Below, piece by piece: positions 41,232 to 53,364 of a stretch of 64,000 nucleotides of DNA; within the stretch, counting starts at the first letter, position 1, and every line of letters starts with the position of its first letter. This DNA comes from Halocaridina rubra (lineage: Eukaryota > Arthropoda > Malacostraca > Decapoda > Atyidae). The notes beneath the pieces were generated by a model, which was given only the letters and a program-made list of their open reading frames with translations, made no database searches and had not been told where the DNA came from. Both the position numbers and the translations under genes were made by a program. The DNA lies in NCBI GenBank assembly GCA_037179515.1, contig JAXCGZ010013550.1, forward strand, positions 17,195 to 81,194, given 5' to 3'.

Positions 41232-42404
41232 CCTCCTTTGCCGCTTAGGCTGACTACCAGAAGCCTTAGAGGGTGAAGGACGTTTGGGATGTATTGGAAA
41301 GGTTAAATTACGCGTGAAAACACAATCTTAAGCAAAACGTATTAATAAGCACAACGAGAACGGCGCACACGTGAGTTAGACTGAATGAGTGAGCCGGGAC
41401 ATTGGAAAATGGTGGGAAAAGCAAACTGCAATGAAAAAGCCAATCAGACCCCATTATACAGAACATACAGAAAAACAATTCTGTGATTCGTCATCTCCCT
41501 ACCTTTCAGCCAATAGCATTCCATGGACTATCTCACGTAGGTGAGAGCCTTTTCGTTTTCTGAAACGCTGTAGCAGTATCGTATTTTACATGGTGCAATA
41601 CTGTTAGTATTTATGTTTTTTATTATTTTTTACTGTTTTATTAGCCTTAGGCTAGGAAATACTTGTTTTATCAATAAAATAATGAAAATTTTAATACTCA
41701 CTAGGTCACGTAGGTGAGAGCCTTTGCGTTTTCCAAAACGTGATACCGGTATCGTATTTTACATGGTGCAATACTGTTAGTACTGTATTTATGTTTTTTA
41801 CTATTTTTTGCTGTTTTATTATTCTTAGGCTAGGAAATACTTGTTTTATTAATAAAATAATGAAAATTTTAATATTCACTAGGTCACGTAGGTGAGAGCC
41901 TTTGCGTTTTCCGAAACGCTGATACCGGTATCGTATTTTACGTGGTGCAATACTGTTAGTATTTATGTTTTTTACTATTTTTTACTGTTTTATTATTCTT
42001 AGGCTAAGAAATACGTGTTTTTATCAATAAAATCATGAAACTACTGGAAATTTTAATATACAGTATATGCTAGCTCACTTAGGTGCGCCCCAATACATTG
42101 TACGCTATCGGACACTATTTGACATGATGCAATACCCTGTACTGTGAGTTATATATCTAAATTTATGTTTTTTACTATTTTTTACTGTTTTATTATTCGT
42201 AGGCTGGGAAATAAATTTTTTTTTATCAATTAAATAATGAAATTTGTTTTTTTCAATAAAAAAAATGAAAATACTGAAAATCTTTATTTTTTCAATATTT
42301 TAATACTTTTGCATATACCTAAAAAATAAAATATTAATTTGTCAAAAAGAAAACCATGGTACAGTGAAAACGTGAGCCAAGAAACGCGATCCAGCGAGGG
42401 ATCA

Positions 42405-42407
<3 letters not shown>

Positions 42408-42497
<90 letters not shown>
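42408..42497. repeat. (AT)n microsatellite between two Tigger copies
   Basis: About 88 bp of AT repeats joining the right end of copy 5 to the left end of copy 6. Confidence 0.95.
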
Positions 42498-42499
<2 letters not shown>

Positions 42500-42501
<2 letters not shown>

Positions 42502-44439
42502 GTAATCCCTCGGTCTGTCGCGATTCACCTCTCGCGAATTCACTGCATAACGATGTTTTTTGTCAATTTTTTTTCTGGGTATATGCGAAAATATTAAAAT
42601 ATTAAAAAAATAAAAATTTTCAGTATTTTCATTTTTTTATTGAAAAAGATAATTTCATTATTTTATTGATAAAAAAAATTTATTTCCTAGCCTACAAATA
42701 ATAAAACAGTAAGAAATAGTAAAAAAACATAAATTTGAACATGTAACTCTGCACCATAGAAAGTACGATACCGGTATCAGCGTTTCGGAAAACACAAAGG
42801 GTCGCATGTACGTGAGCTAGCATATATTAAAATTTCCAGTAGTTTCATGATTTTATTGATAAAAAAACATATTTCTTAGCCTAAGAATAATAAAACAGTA
42901 AAAAATAGTAAAAAACATAAATACTAACAGTATTGCACCATGTAAAACACGATACCGGTATCAGCGTTTTGGAAAACGAAAAGGGTCGCACCTACTTGAG
43001 CTAGTACATATTGAAATTTTCATTATTTTATTGATAAAACAAGTATTTCCTAGCCTTAGAGTAATAAAACAGTAAAAAATAGTAAAAACATAAATTTAGA
43101 TATATAACTCACAGTATTGCATCATGTGAAATAGTGTCCGATAGCGTACAATGTATTGGCATTTTGGAAAACGCAAAGGCTTGCACCAAAGTGAGATAGT
43201 TCATAAAATGCTATTGGATGAAAGGGTGGGAGATGACGAATCACAGAATTGTTTTTCTGTATGTTCTGTATCATGAGGTCTGATTGGCTTTTTCATTGAA
43301 GTTTGGTTCTCCCACCATCTTCCATTGTCTCGCCTCACTCGTTCAGTCTAACTCATGTGTGCGCCGTTCACGTTGTGCTTATTAATACGTTTTGCTTGTG
43401 ATTTTTTTACTCTCGTATTTCAACCTCTGCAATGCCTCCCAAGCATCCTTCATCTTCTAAGGCTTCTGGTAGTGAGCCTAAGCGGCAAAGGAAGATGTTA
43501 ACCATAACAGATAAGGTGAAACTGTTAGATATGCTGAAAGAAGGAAAAAGGTTTACGGATGTCGGCCGCTATTTCGGCCTCAATAAATCTACTGTTCACT
43601 ACATCAAAAAGGATGAGGCAAATATCAGGAAAACAGCGACTATTTCCTTTAATAAATCAGCGAAGAGGGTCGTAACATCCCGCAATAAGATAATAGTTCG
43701 GATGGAATCTGCTTTGGCCCTGTGGATTGCTGATTGCAAAAAGAAAAACATCAGCATAGACAGCATTATCATACAAACAAAGGCGAAGAAGCTGTACGAG
43801 ACATTCGCTACAAACGAACCTGACGATGGCAGTGGTGACCGTGGAGAGGAGGAGGGGAGAGAAGAAAATATTGACGATCCACAACCTTCTGTAATCTTCT
43901 CGACGATGCCATGATTCCTTACCAGGCCATTTTCCAACAAAAGAAGAAACAGCAACAGTAACATCCCCATTACCATGTTCTTCGCCCTCAAAAAGCAGCC
44001 GTATGGCTGCGGAATAATTTCCTCTGGAGTGTACAAACGTCATTACCACCTCATTCACGGTAAGTTTGCCTATCACGTACATATAAATTTACGTTGCATG
44101 CTGTTATTTATAAAGTAAAGGGTGGTTTTTTAACAGTGCAGGGAGGGTTTATACAGTAAATGTAAAATGATTGTAAAATGCCTATGTACATGAGTATGTC
44201 ATGTCATTACCACCTCATTCACAGTAAGTTTATCTATCACTTTCATATAAATTTACGCTTGCATGCTGTTATTTATGAAGTAATGGGTGGTTTGTTAACA
44301 GTACAGTGAGGGTTTATACAGTAAACGTAAAAATAAATGTAAAATACCTATGTACATATAGGGTGATCCTACTTCGTGAAAATTCACCTATCGCGATGAG
44401 TCCCGGAACCTAACCCTCGCGATAAACGAGGGATCACTG
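42500..44439 (+). mobile_element. Tigger/pogo deletion derivative, copy 6 (opposite orientation)
   Basis: Left end CAGTAATCCCTCGGTCTGTCG and right end CGAGGGATCACTG form inverted termini. The right flank is TA; the left flank is CA, which may be a mutated TA. The CTTAGGCTA-type subterminal blocks (in inverse) are on the left and TATAAACCCTCCC-type blocks on the right, so it points the other way from copies 1, 2, 4 and 5. The transposase gene keeps its two ends only. Confidence 0.87.
43432..43914 (+). pseudogene. Tigger transposase with internal deletion of the DDE core (copy 6)
   Basis: A 160-aa frame keeps the normal start MPPKHPSSSKASGSEPKRQR, the HTH (VGRYFGLNKSTVHYIKKDEA) and the beginning of the second DNA-binding domain (MESALALWIADCKKKN). 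At about 43889 it jumps from DDPQP to the region of the gene that encodes FLDDAM near the C-terminus. The new frame stops after nine codons. ACC is present at both parental break sites in intact copies, suggesting a microhomology-mediated deletion of roughly 1.2 kb. The product would be DNA-binding only. Whether it is expressed is unknown. Confidence 0.88.
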
Positions 44440-44441
44440 TA

Positions 44442-44512
44442 TATCGCGGGGGTTCGGTTCCAGGACCGGCCGCGATAGGTGAATATCCGCGAAGTAGGAA
44501 CACCTTAAAAAA
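44442..44512 (+). mobile_element. Terminal fragment of another Tigger-like element
   Basis: Reads TATCGCGGGGGTTCGGTTCC, then GGACCGGCCGCGATAGG and CCGCGAAGTAGGAAC, like the subterminal sequence right inside the other Tigger left ends. It directly abuts copy 6. The matching opposite end may be at 51316-51382. Confidence 0.65.
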
Positions 44513-44520
44513 AAGAAGAA

Positions 44521-44528
<8 letters not shown>

Positions 44529-44603
<75 letters not shown>
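44529..44603. repeat. (AT)n microsatellite
   Basis: About 75 bp of AT repeats followed by a T-rich run. Confidence 0.95.
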
Positions 44604-44608
<5 letters not shown>

Positions 44609-44851
44609 TTTTTATTTCTTTATTTTTTTTAATTTTTTTTTTTAAGATGATTATGACACCAGGATGGCCCAAAAATTATAAAATAAAACAGTCTTTATCA
44701 GGCTGTAAAGAGAAACAGAGATGGAGAGTGTAATGACCTGTCAGATGTGAAGGGATTATAAAAGATGTGTAATGAATATCCAGCTCTCTGCAGTGTTTTA
44801 ATATACCTCTGCCTTACTTTCATGATGTCTATTCCAAAACGTCTCCTTAGA

Positions 44852-44912
<61 letters not shown>

Positions 44913-44947
44913 AATAATTTTCCTTTGATGATACTTGTGGAGATTAC

Positions 44948-45002
<55 letters not shown>

Positions 45003-45117
45003 ATTATTATTATTATTATTATTGTTAATATCATTATTAAATACGAATTTGTAAATAAACCATTATTTTTACAATAAATAATGTAGTTTTGGTTGAATGA
45101 ACAAGAGTTAATTAAAG

Positions 45118-45177
<60 letters not shown>

Positions 45178-45240
45178 TTTCTTTTCTACCCAACCCCCCA
45201 CACTCTCTCTGTCCCAGTGAAATAGGGAGGGGCACTGTAC
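44604..45240 (-). repeat. Dispersed repeat A, copy b (inverted)
   Basis: Same order of blocks as copy a read on the minus strand: (GA)n (as CT at 45118-45172), the CTTGTTCATTCAACCAAAAC block, two AAT arrays, the ATAGACATCATGAAAGTAAG block, and an end CATCCTGGTGTCATAATC. The A-tail lies to the left, at about 44640. Confidence 0.75.
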
Positions 45241-45310
45241 ACAGTTATTAAAGTAAATTAACCAACAGATGTACAAACAGTGATGAGCCCTTAATAGTAA
45301 TAATAATAAT

Positions 45311-46320
45311 TGTGGAGGATTTCCTGTGTGTTATTTACCCTTCGATCTTATAACCCCCTAAATTCGGAAATCCTGACACGGCTTCAGTAGAGGCCTACCA
45401 CGATCTCAAAATTAAATCCTCTACCAATAAAATATAATTAATATTACATGCATAAACATACATGCAAATATTTTATATGGGGGTTTATGAACTGCTGATA
45501 TGTGAATATTTAAATAAACTCTCCTCACCTTAAATTCAAACTTCCTCATACGGAATAATACATTTTCTAACATACATTCTACCTACGAGTGTTCAATTAA
45601 AGGAGCTCATTCTGTCCCTCACACGTAGTTATAAATATTGTTAGAAATACAATGAATCTGTACTCATCTGTCCGGACAACCCTGATGTCGTCAGCAATCA
45701 CGGGACTCCGAATCAAAAACGTATCTTCTGATCCACAGATCTCTATCACGTTCTTCTACTTGAGTGTCTCATAATGCCCCACGAGAACAACAAAAATTTA
45801 ACTTATAAGTACTGTCAATGAACACAGTAAACATGAGTGTCTCGTATCATCTCACGAGTACCACTAAGAATAAACTTATAAGTACTGTCAACAAACACAG
45901 TATAAATGAGTGCCTCGTAGCATCTCACGACGGCAACTAACTTTATAAGAAAGTCCCACAAACTCCTCTAGTTTGTCGGGGTCCTTGGTACTAGGACTAA
46001 GTTGACTTATGACTTGCTTACAACAGTTCTTTGTTCAACGAGGCGATGCAATAAGCGTTATCAAGGAGGTGAAGGGTTAATGGCTAAAATCCATTAGTGA
46101 CCTACATTCCTTTCTCCAAGTCTTCTACAGCCAGCCTCCATTATAAACTACACATTATACATACGAATATACGTGTATACGTGATAGAAATTAATAGCTA
46201 TACATACTAAGTGTAAAAGTATATATTCATGCACTTACGTTACAATAAACGAAACTATATGCAAAATAACACTTACATAATGTACGTAGAAATAAACTGT
46301 CTTGAAATATATTCAAGACA
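45311..46320 (-). repeat. BEL/Pao 3' LTR (1010 bp)
   Basis: Starts TG and ends CA. It matches the other LTR over its entire length without length change. By eye I count about nine substitutions, near 0.9 percent. Confidence 0.93.
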
Positions 46321-46368
46321 TCCTGGGCCCCTCCAAAAAAGAAAAAATGGGGGGTCTCCCCATCAGTA

Positions 46369-46749
46369 CTACAACTTATCATCAATGATTATACGTGCCC
46401 ACAATTCTTTAACCCTTTGGGCAGCTTGACGTTCAGATCTTTCATAATTTGATGATTCCTCTTCGTATACTTCTGACAACAGATATTCCCAAGAGAGCTT
46501 TTCAGACCAAGCTCTCTGAATAAGAATTTTTCCTCTTCTTAGTAAGGGTGATATTAGACCTAAGGGGTCCAAAAATATACCCACCAGTGACAGAAGTTTA
46601 TGTTTGGTCAACACATCTTCTCTAGCCTTCAGACCTTCCAAAGACAACTTGTCTGTATTAACATTCCATATTAAACTAAAGATCATCATCTTTAGGAGAT
46701 CTAGAATTTTCAGAAAGGCGCTGATCCAGTACCCTTTGAAGTCTTGCAT
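46369..46749 (-). pseudogene. BEL/Pao pol fragment after the RT (peptidase A17-type region)
   Basis: A 126-aa frame whose recognisable part is IWNVNTDKLSLEG, then LTKHKLLSLVGIFLDPLGLI and SPLLRRGKILIQRAW. These blocks follow the RT in BEL/Pao polyproteins. It overlaps the end of the gag-protease frame and is offset by a frameshift near 46679, where that frame ends in KDDDL. It stops before RNase H and integrase. Confidence 0.85.
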
Positions 46750-49198
46750 TGTTGGAATTCAATGCTTGCAGTGATATTTTGGCCTTTTCCCACTCTACAT
46801 CTGCAGTATTGCATATATCAAACTGTTTTTCTTCACTGGTACAAGCATCCAACAAATTACCCACATGAACATTCTCCAATATTTCCTCCAACTGTTCTAT
46901 TAGAGACTCCATTTGTCCAAAGGCACTCTGAAAATTGTGTAGGAGAGGAGTGTGGATAGGCTTCAAGGGAACGGAATCTGTAAAACTTCTAAGTGTAGTT
47001 TTATCTTCGTAACGCACTTCTTGCTTTACTCCAATACTCTCTGGCTCCCACAACTTATAAACAGGCTCTATGGCCTCTGCAATCAGCAACTTATTAACAG
47101 GCACCATGGCCTCTTCAATCAACAACTTATTATCAGGCTCTATCGCCTCTTCAATCAACAACTTATTAACAGGCTCTATGGCCTCTTTAATCAACAACTT
47201 ATTAACTGGCTTTATGGCCTCATCAATCAACTCATGTGTTGTAGTAGGCAATAACTGTGTTCCTACTCGCATAACAAGTTGGTTTTGTACACTACTGGAT
47301 CCATGTTGAGTATCATGAGGAATATGGCCATACAACATAACACCACCTGGTGTTTCCATCAAAGTATAAACATCCCACTTGTTAATACCACTAACAAACT
47401 GACTAAAATGTAAGGCACCAATAACAATGCCAATGTTCTCCAGCACATCACTATAAATATCTTCATCAGCCAACTTGTGACCATTAGACTTTAACACATT
47501 TGCAGCCTTTCCTAGTCCTGGAGTGTGGATGCTAATTACCATGTCATCAACTACGAGTAATTTAACCCTGGCTCTTCTTTTCCCCAATTTGATAACTACA
47601 TTTACGACAGGAAAACTTCCTTTCTTTGTCTCAGAATGAAATGCATCAATACCAATAGACATTTCATCTACTGGGCTTAATTTAAGCCTTTCAGCTAATT
47701 CCCTAGTTATAAAGGAACACTGGGAACCTGTATCAAAGAATAACCTAGTATTTACCCAAAGATTTCCCTTTGAGCTGCTTATTTTTCCACTTGCAGTAGG
47801 CAGAGCACATGAAGGTAAACTCGTCTTCACCATTTGCCTTTGTACTGCCTTCATAGTCATCACACCAACATGTTTCTTGTCCTTTTCGGAGTCAGAATGT
47901 TCTTGCTCATTGTTTGACTCATCTAAATTTGAACCATTTCCTGACTGTTCATTCAGAAATGTAGGTTCTTCAAACCTTCTACGATATTTTGACTCTTGTT
48001 CATAACACAAGGCTGCGTGATGACCATATTTCTTACACTTCTTACACTTTAACTGAGTGTAACATTCATTTGCATAATGCCCTGACTGAGTACATCTCAG
48101 ACATTTGTTATTGTTTCTCAATTTGTCTCTGCGTTCATTTATGCTTACTACTTTATTACACTGTTCAGACTTATGATCTTGCCAACCACAGAATACACAT
48201 TCTGTTTTACTATTTACTACATTTGCAGTAGCACCATAACTACCCACATTCTTTTTATAGGACTGGGTCTCATCTCTCTGGGAGGTTTGGGTCTCTCCCT
48301 TTGTGTTATCTTTAGTGAAGTTGCCTTCTATATAATATACATATTTTCCCAGTTCCTTCAAGAGGGTTTCATATGTAGGGTATTTTGTGTCTATTTTCAT
48401 GCTAATCCAGTTCTCAACATCTTCTGGCAATTTCATCATCACGAGTTCTGAAAACACCCAATCAGTGTTCTCCATGTCTTTATAATTTTTCAGACTTCGA
48501 GTAATGGCTTCTACTTCCTGCTTGAACTTAAAAAGTGATGAATAATTAGAGCAGGGAGTTGGTATTTTTACCAATTTCCTCATTAAATTTCGTACAATCC
48601 TGTCCTTGCTGGCATAAACAGCTTGCAGCTGTTGAATGCATTCATCATAACTCTCACTAGCAACAGGATATCCCTTTATGGTGTCTTTTGCATCTCCTTT
48701 AAGGGCATTTCTCAAGATGGTAAACTTTGTCATAGTTGGCATAGAAGTATTATGTACTAAACTATCAAACGTATCCCAAAACTCGTTCCATTCATCATAG
48801 TTTCCAGAGAACTGCGGTATTTTTACTTCAGGAAATTTAGGTGTGGGTTGCCCACTGGGGAGGCTTGAACTCTCGGAACTAGGAGCTCTAGTACTCTCCA
48901 TAGTTCCTAACTTACGAATCCGTTCTAGGACAGCTAAGCTAATATTATTTACTGTTTCAGCTAGATTGTCATGTTCTGTATCCTCCTCTTCAGAATCCCT
49001 TTTAAGGGGCTTATTCTCGACATATTCTTCATATTTCCTATCATATCTTCCAAATCTTTCTGTTAGCGTATGGTGACATCTTTCTAAATAAGTAACAACA
49101 AGTGTCTCATCATCTTTGGCAAGTTCTGTTTGACACTGAACACAATCACGTTGAACCAATTCCCGAAGGCGTTTTAATGCCTCAGGTTTAACCGACAT
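46676..49198 (-). CDS. BEL/Pao Gag-protease polyprotein (about 840 aa)
   Basis: An open frame from MSVKPEALKRL (a further upstream Met at 49234 is less likely). It has a Gag region with the DUF1759 pattern (KIPQFSGNYDEWNEFWDTFD, about 126-145, and later LPEDVENWISMKID). Three CCHC zinc knuckles of the form C-x2-C-x4-H-x4-C follow, at about 334-347, 366-379 and 385-398. A retropepsin-like protease of the DUF1758 type has its active-site DTG at 489-491 (FFDTGSQCSFITRELA). Then come a 12-residue tandem repeat and a short piece of RT thumb (about EWEKAKISLQALN) before a stop. Gag would form the particle and the protease would process it. The RT core between protease and thumb is deleted. Confidence 0.9.
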   Translation of the reverse strand: MSVKPEALKRLRELVQRDCVQCQTELAKDDETLVVTYLERCHHTLTERFGRYDRKYEEYVENKPLKRDSEEEDTEHDNLAETVNNISLAVLERIRKLGTMESTRAPSSESSSLPSGQPTPKFPEVKIPQFSGNYDEWNEFWDTFDSLVHNTSMPTMTKFTILRNALKGDAKDTIKGYPVASESYDECIQQLQAVYASKDRIVRNLMRKLVKIPTPCSNYSSLFKFKQEVEAITRSLKNYKDMENTDWVFSELVMMKLPEDVENWISMKIDTKYPTYETLLKELGKYVYYIEGNFTKDNTKGETQTSQRDETQSYKKNVGSYGATANVVNSKTECVFCGWQDHKSEQCNKVVSINERRDKLRNNNKCLRCTQSGHYANECYTQLKCKKCKKYGHHAALCYEQESKYRRRFEEPTFLNEQSGNGSNLDESNNEQEHSDSEKDKKHVGVMTMKAVQRQMVKTSLPSCALPTASGKISSSKGNLWVNTRLFFDTGSQCSFITRELAERLKLSPVDEMSIGIDAFHSETKKGSFPVVNVVIKLGKRRARVKLLVVDDMVISIHTPGLGKAANVLKSNGHKLADEDIYSDVLENIGIVIGALHFSQFVSGINKWDVYTLMETPGGVMLYGHIPHDTQHGSSSVQNQLVMRVGTQLLPTTTHELIDEAIKPVNKLLIKEAIEPVNKLLIEEAIEPDNKLLIEEAMVPVNKLLIAEAIEPVYKLWEPESIGVKQEVRYEDKTTLRSFTDSVPLKPIHTPLLHNFQSAFGQMESLIEQLEEILENVHVGNLLDACTSEEKQFDICNTADVEWEKAKISLQALNSNNARLQRVLDQRLSENSRSPKDDDL
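47051..47230 (-). repeat. 36-bp tandem repeat encoding a 12-residue unit
   Basis: About five imperfect units of LLIEEAIEPVNK (variants with DEAIK, EAMVP and AEAIEPVY), in frame in the Gag-protease polyprotein just downstream of the protease. It lies where the RT region should begin. Confidence 0.85.
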
Positions 49199-49948
49199 AT
49201 TGAGAAAGCAAATAGAACATAAAACAACACACAAATAGTTGATGCAATTTTATCATCAAAGAATCCACGATCTTCTTTATGCGTCCACAATGCAACGAAC
49301 AATCACTCTGTAAAGAGTATCAAAGGACAATCTTCCAAAATTTCAAGATAATAACATACAGTTATTTAATTGCGTCAATTATGACGCCAATCCTCAAAGT
49401 GTAAAACACACTTTTCATCAATTAAACGACACTGTTAAGTCAGCAACAGTAATGGAAAGTGTAATGCAAACCACACTGTTCCTCAGATAAACGACACTGT
49501 GCACCTAGCAGTAGGTGGGTCACTACCTTCTGTGTATTTTCGTAAACAAAGGAATCAATACGACATTCTAAACATCGTTAAATGGGAAATATGTAAACAC
49601 AAATCCCTAAAAACCACTGTTCACCCAGCCGAAATTGGGTACTAATATCCAAATTACTTAATGGACGCTCAACTACAAAAGTATATTTCGTTTCCACAGA
49701 TAGAGAAATGCTTTATCCACTTGGGAAATGGATTCTCTTATATATTTCAACAACCACTTAAATTTCAAAGTTATATTTGCAATATTCATGCAAATACATG
49801 CAATGCTCCTCCCCGTTTTCGCTGAAATGTGGACGATTTTAACTGTAGAGTTTTACACTAACTTCTTACAAGGTGGGAGCTTATCTAAAATGTACACTAT
49901 TTTCACCATTACCACACCAATTCTCATCCGGTTCGAAGGACCAAAAGC

Positions 49949-50958
49949 TGTGGAGGATTTCCTGTGTGTTATTTACCCTTCGATCTTATAACCCCCTAAA
50001 TTCGGAAATCCTGACACGGCTTCAGTAGAGGCCTACCACGATCTCAAAATTAAATCCTCTACCAATAAAATATAATTAATATTACATGCATAAACATACA
50101 TGCAAATATTTTATATGGGGGTTTATGAACTGCTGATATATGAATATTTAAATAAACTCTCCTCACCTTAAATTCAAACTTCCTCATACAGAATAATACA
50201 TTTTCTAACATACATTCTACCTACGAGTGTTCAATTAAATGAGCTCATTCTGTCCCTCACACGTAGTTATAAATATTGTTAGAAATACAATGAATCTGTA
50301 CTCATCTGTCCGGACAACCCTGATGTCGTCAGCAATCACGGGACTCCGAATCAAAAACGTATCTTCTGATCCACAGATCTCTATCACGTTCTTCTACTTG
50401 AGTGTCTCGTAATGCCCCATGAGGAGAACAAAAATTTAACTTATAAGTACTGTCAATGAACACAGTAAACATGAGTGTCTCGTATCATCTCACGAGTACC
50501 ACTAAGAATAAACTTATAAGTACTGTCAACAAACACAGTATAAATGAGTGCCTCGTAGCATCTCACGACGGCAACTAACTTTATAAGAAAGTCCCACAAA
50601 CTCCTCTAGTTTGTCGGGGTCCTTGGTACTAGGACTAAGTTGACTTATGACTTGCTTACAACAGTTCTTTGTTCAACGAGGCGATGCAATAAGCGTTATC
50701 AAGGAGGTGAAGGGTTAATGGCTAAAATCCATTAGTGACCTACATTCCTTTCTCCAAGTCTTCTACAGCCAGCCTCCATAATAAACTACACATTATACAT
50801 ACGAATATACGTGTATATGTGATAGAAATTAATAGCTATACATACTAAGTGTAAAAGTATATATTCATGCACTTACGTTACAATAAACGAAACTATATGC
50901 AAAATAACACTTACATAATGTACGTAGAAATAAACTGTCTTGAAATATATTCAAGACA
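49949..50958 (-). repeat. BEL/Pao 5' LTR (1010 bp)
   Basis: Copy of the LTR at 45311. On the minus strand it precedes the gag frame and would hold the promoter. Differences from the other LTR include positions in the ATATGTGAAT, AAAGGAGCTC and CCCCACGAGAAC segments. Confidence 0.93.
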
Positions 50959-51035
50959 ATAATAATAATAATAATAATAATCATAATAATGATAATAATC
51001 TCCACAATCATCATCAACTGAAAATTACTGTCGCC

Positions 51036-51097
<62 letters not shown>

Positions 51098-51312
51098 GAT
51101 CTAAGGAGACTTATTGGAATAGACATCATGAAAGTAATGCAGAAGTATATTAAAACCCAGCAGAGAGCTAGATATTCATTACACATCTATTATAATCTTT
51201 TCACATCTAACAGGTCATTACACTCTTCATCTCTGTTTCTCTTTACAGCCTGATAAAGGCTGTTTTATTTTATAATTTTTTGGCCCATCCTGGTGTCACA
51301 ATAATCTTAATT
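50959..51312 (+). repeat. Dispersed repeat A, copy c
   Basis: AAT array interrupted by CTCCACAATCATCATC, then ATCTAAGGAGA, an ATAGACATCATGAAAGTAAT block, TCTTTACAGCCTGATAAAGG and CATCCTGGTGTCACAAT. The BEL element is inserted into its AAT-rich beginning. It lies head to head with copy b. Confidence 0.72.
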
Positions 51313-51315
51313 TTT

Positions 51316-51379
51316 TGTTTCCCAAAAAATCCGCGATGCACTAAATCTGCGATAGGTGAACCACGAAATAGCGAGGGAT

Positions 51380-51382
<3 letters not shown>
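51316..51382. mobile_element. Terminal fragment of a Tigger-like element
   Basis: Contains TCCGCGATGCAC, GCGATAGGTGAACCACG and the end GCGAGGGATTACTA, close to the termini of copy 6. The following TA leads into (AT)n. Confidence 0.65.

Positions 51383-51473
<91 letters not shown>
51383..51473. repeat. (AT)n microsatellite
   Basis: About 90 bp of AT repeats. Confidence 0.95.
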
Positions 51474-51476
<3 letters not shown>

Positions 51477-51511
51477 AATAAAACTGAACTGTTAACATAC
51501 AGTCTAAAATG

Positions 51512-51824
<313 letters not shown>

Positions 51825-51829
51825 AAATG

Positions 51830-53361
<1,532 letters not shown>

Positions 53362-53364
53362 CCT

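Larger units (their letters stand above)
35023..42407 (-). mobile_element. Tigger/pogo DNA transposon, copy 5, carrying a nested LINE
   Basis: Starts CAGTGTTCCTTCCATTATCG and ends CGAGGGATCACTG. The right flank is TA leading into (AT)n. The left flank reads TACA, so the exact left TA is disturbed. Order: a tandem array of ~169-bp units, the 3' end of the transposase gene, a 3.4-kb LINE (36227-39653), the rest of the transposase gene, and subterminal repeats with CTTAGGCTA blocks. Without the LINE the element is about 4.0 kb, close to copy 2. Confidence 0.88.
45311..50958 (-). mobile_element. BEL/Pao LTR retrotransposon, internally deleted
   Basis: Two 1010-bp direct repeats starting TGTGGAGG and ending CAAGACA bound a 3628-bp interior. 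It holds a minus-strand gag-protease frame and a fragment of the RT/RNase H linker. RT core, most of RNase H and integrase are missing. The flanks on both sides are AAT repeats, consistent with a 4-5 bp target duplication inside an AAT array. A purine-rich segment (GGAGGGGCCCAGGA on the minus strand) sits directly before the left LTR, where the polypurine tract should be. A TGG lies a few bases inside the other LTR, as for a primer site, but the tRNA could not be named. Confidence 0.92.

Noticed and set aside
44798..45235. 145-codon frame with poly-Ile and Arg-Glu repeats (and similar frames at 5125-5371 and 62523-62759)
   Set aside because: Translation of AAT and GA arrays inside repeat A or beside Tigger copies; simple-sequence artefact.
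49920..49948. Identity of the BEL primer-binding site tRNA
   Set aside because: TGG is near the LTR, but the following bases did not fold back to a normal acceptor and T-arm order, so no tRNA was named.
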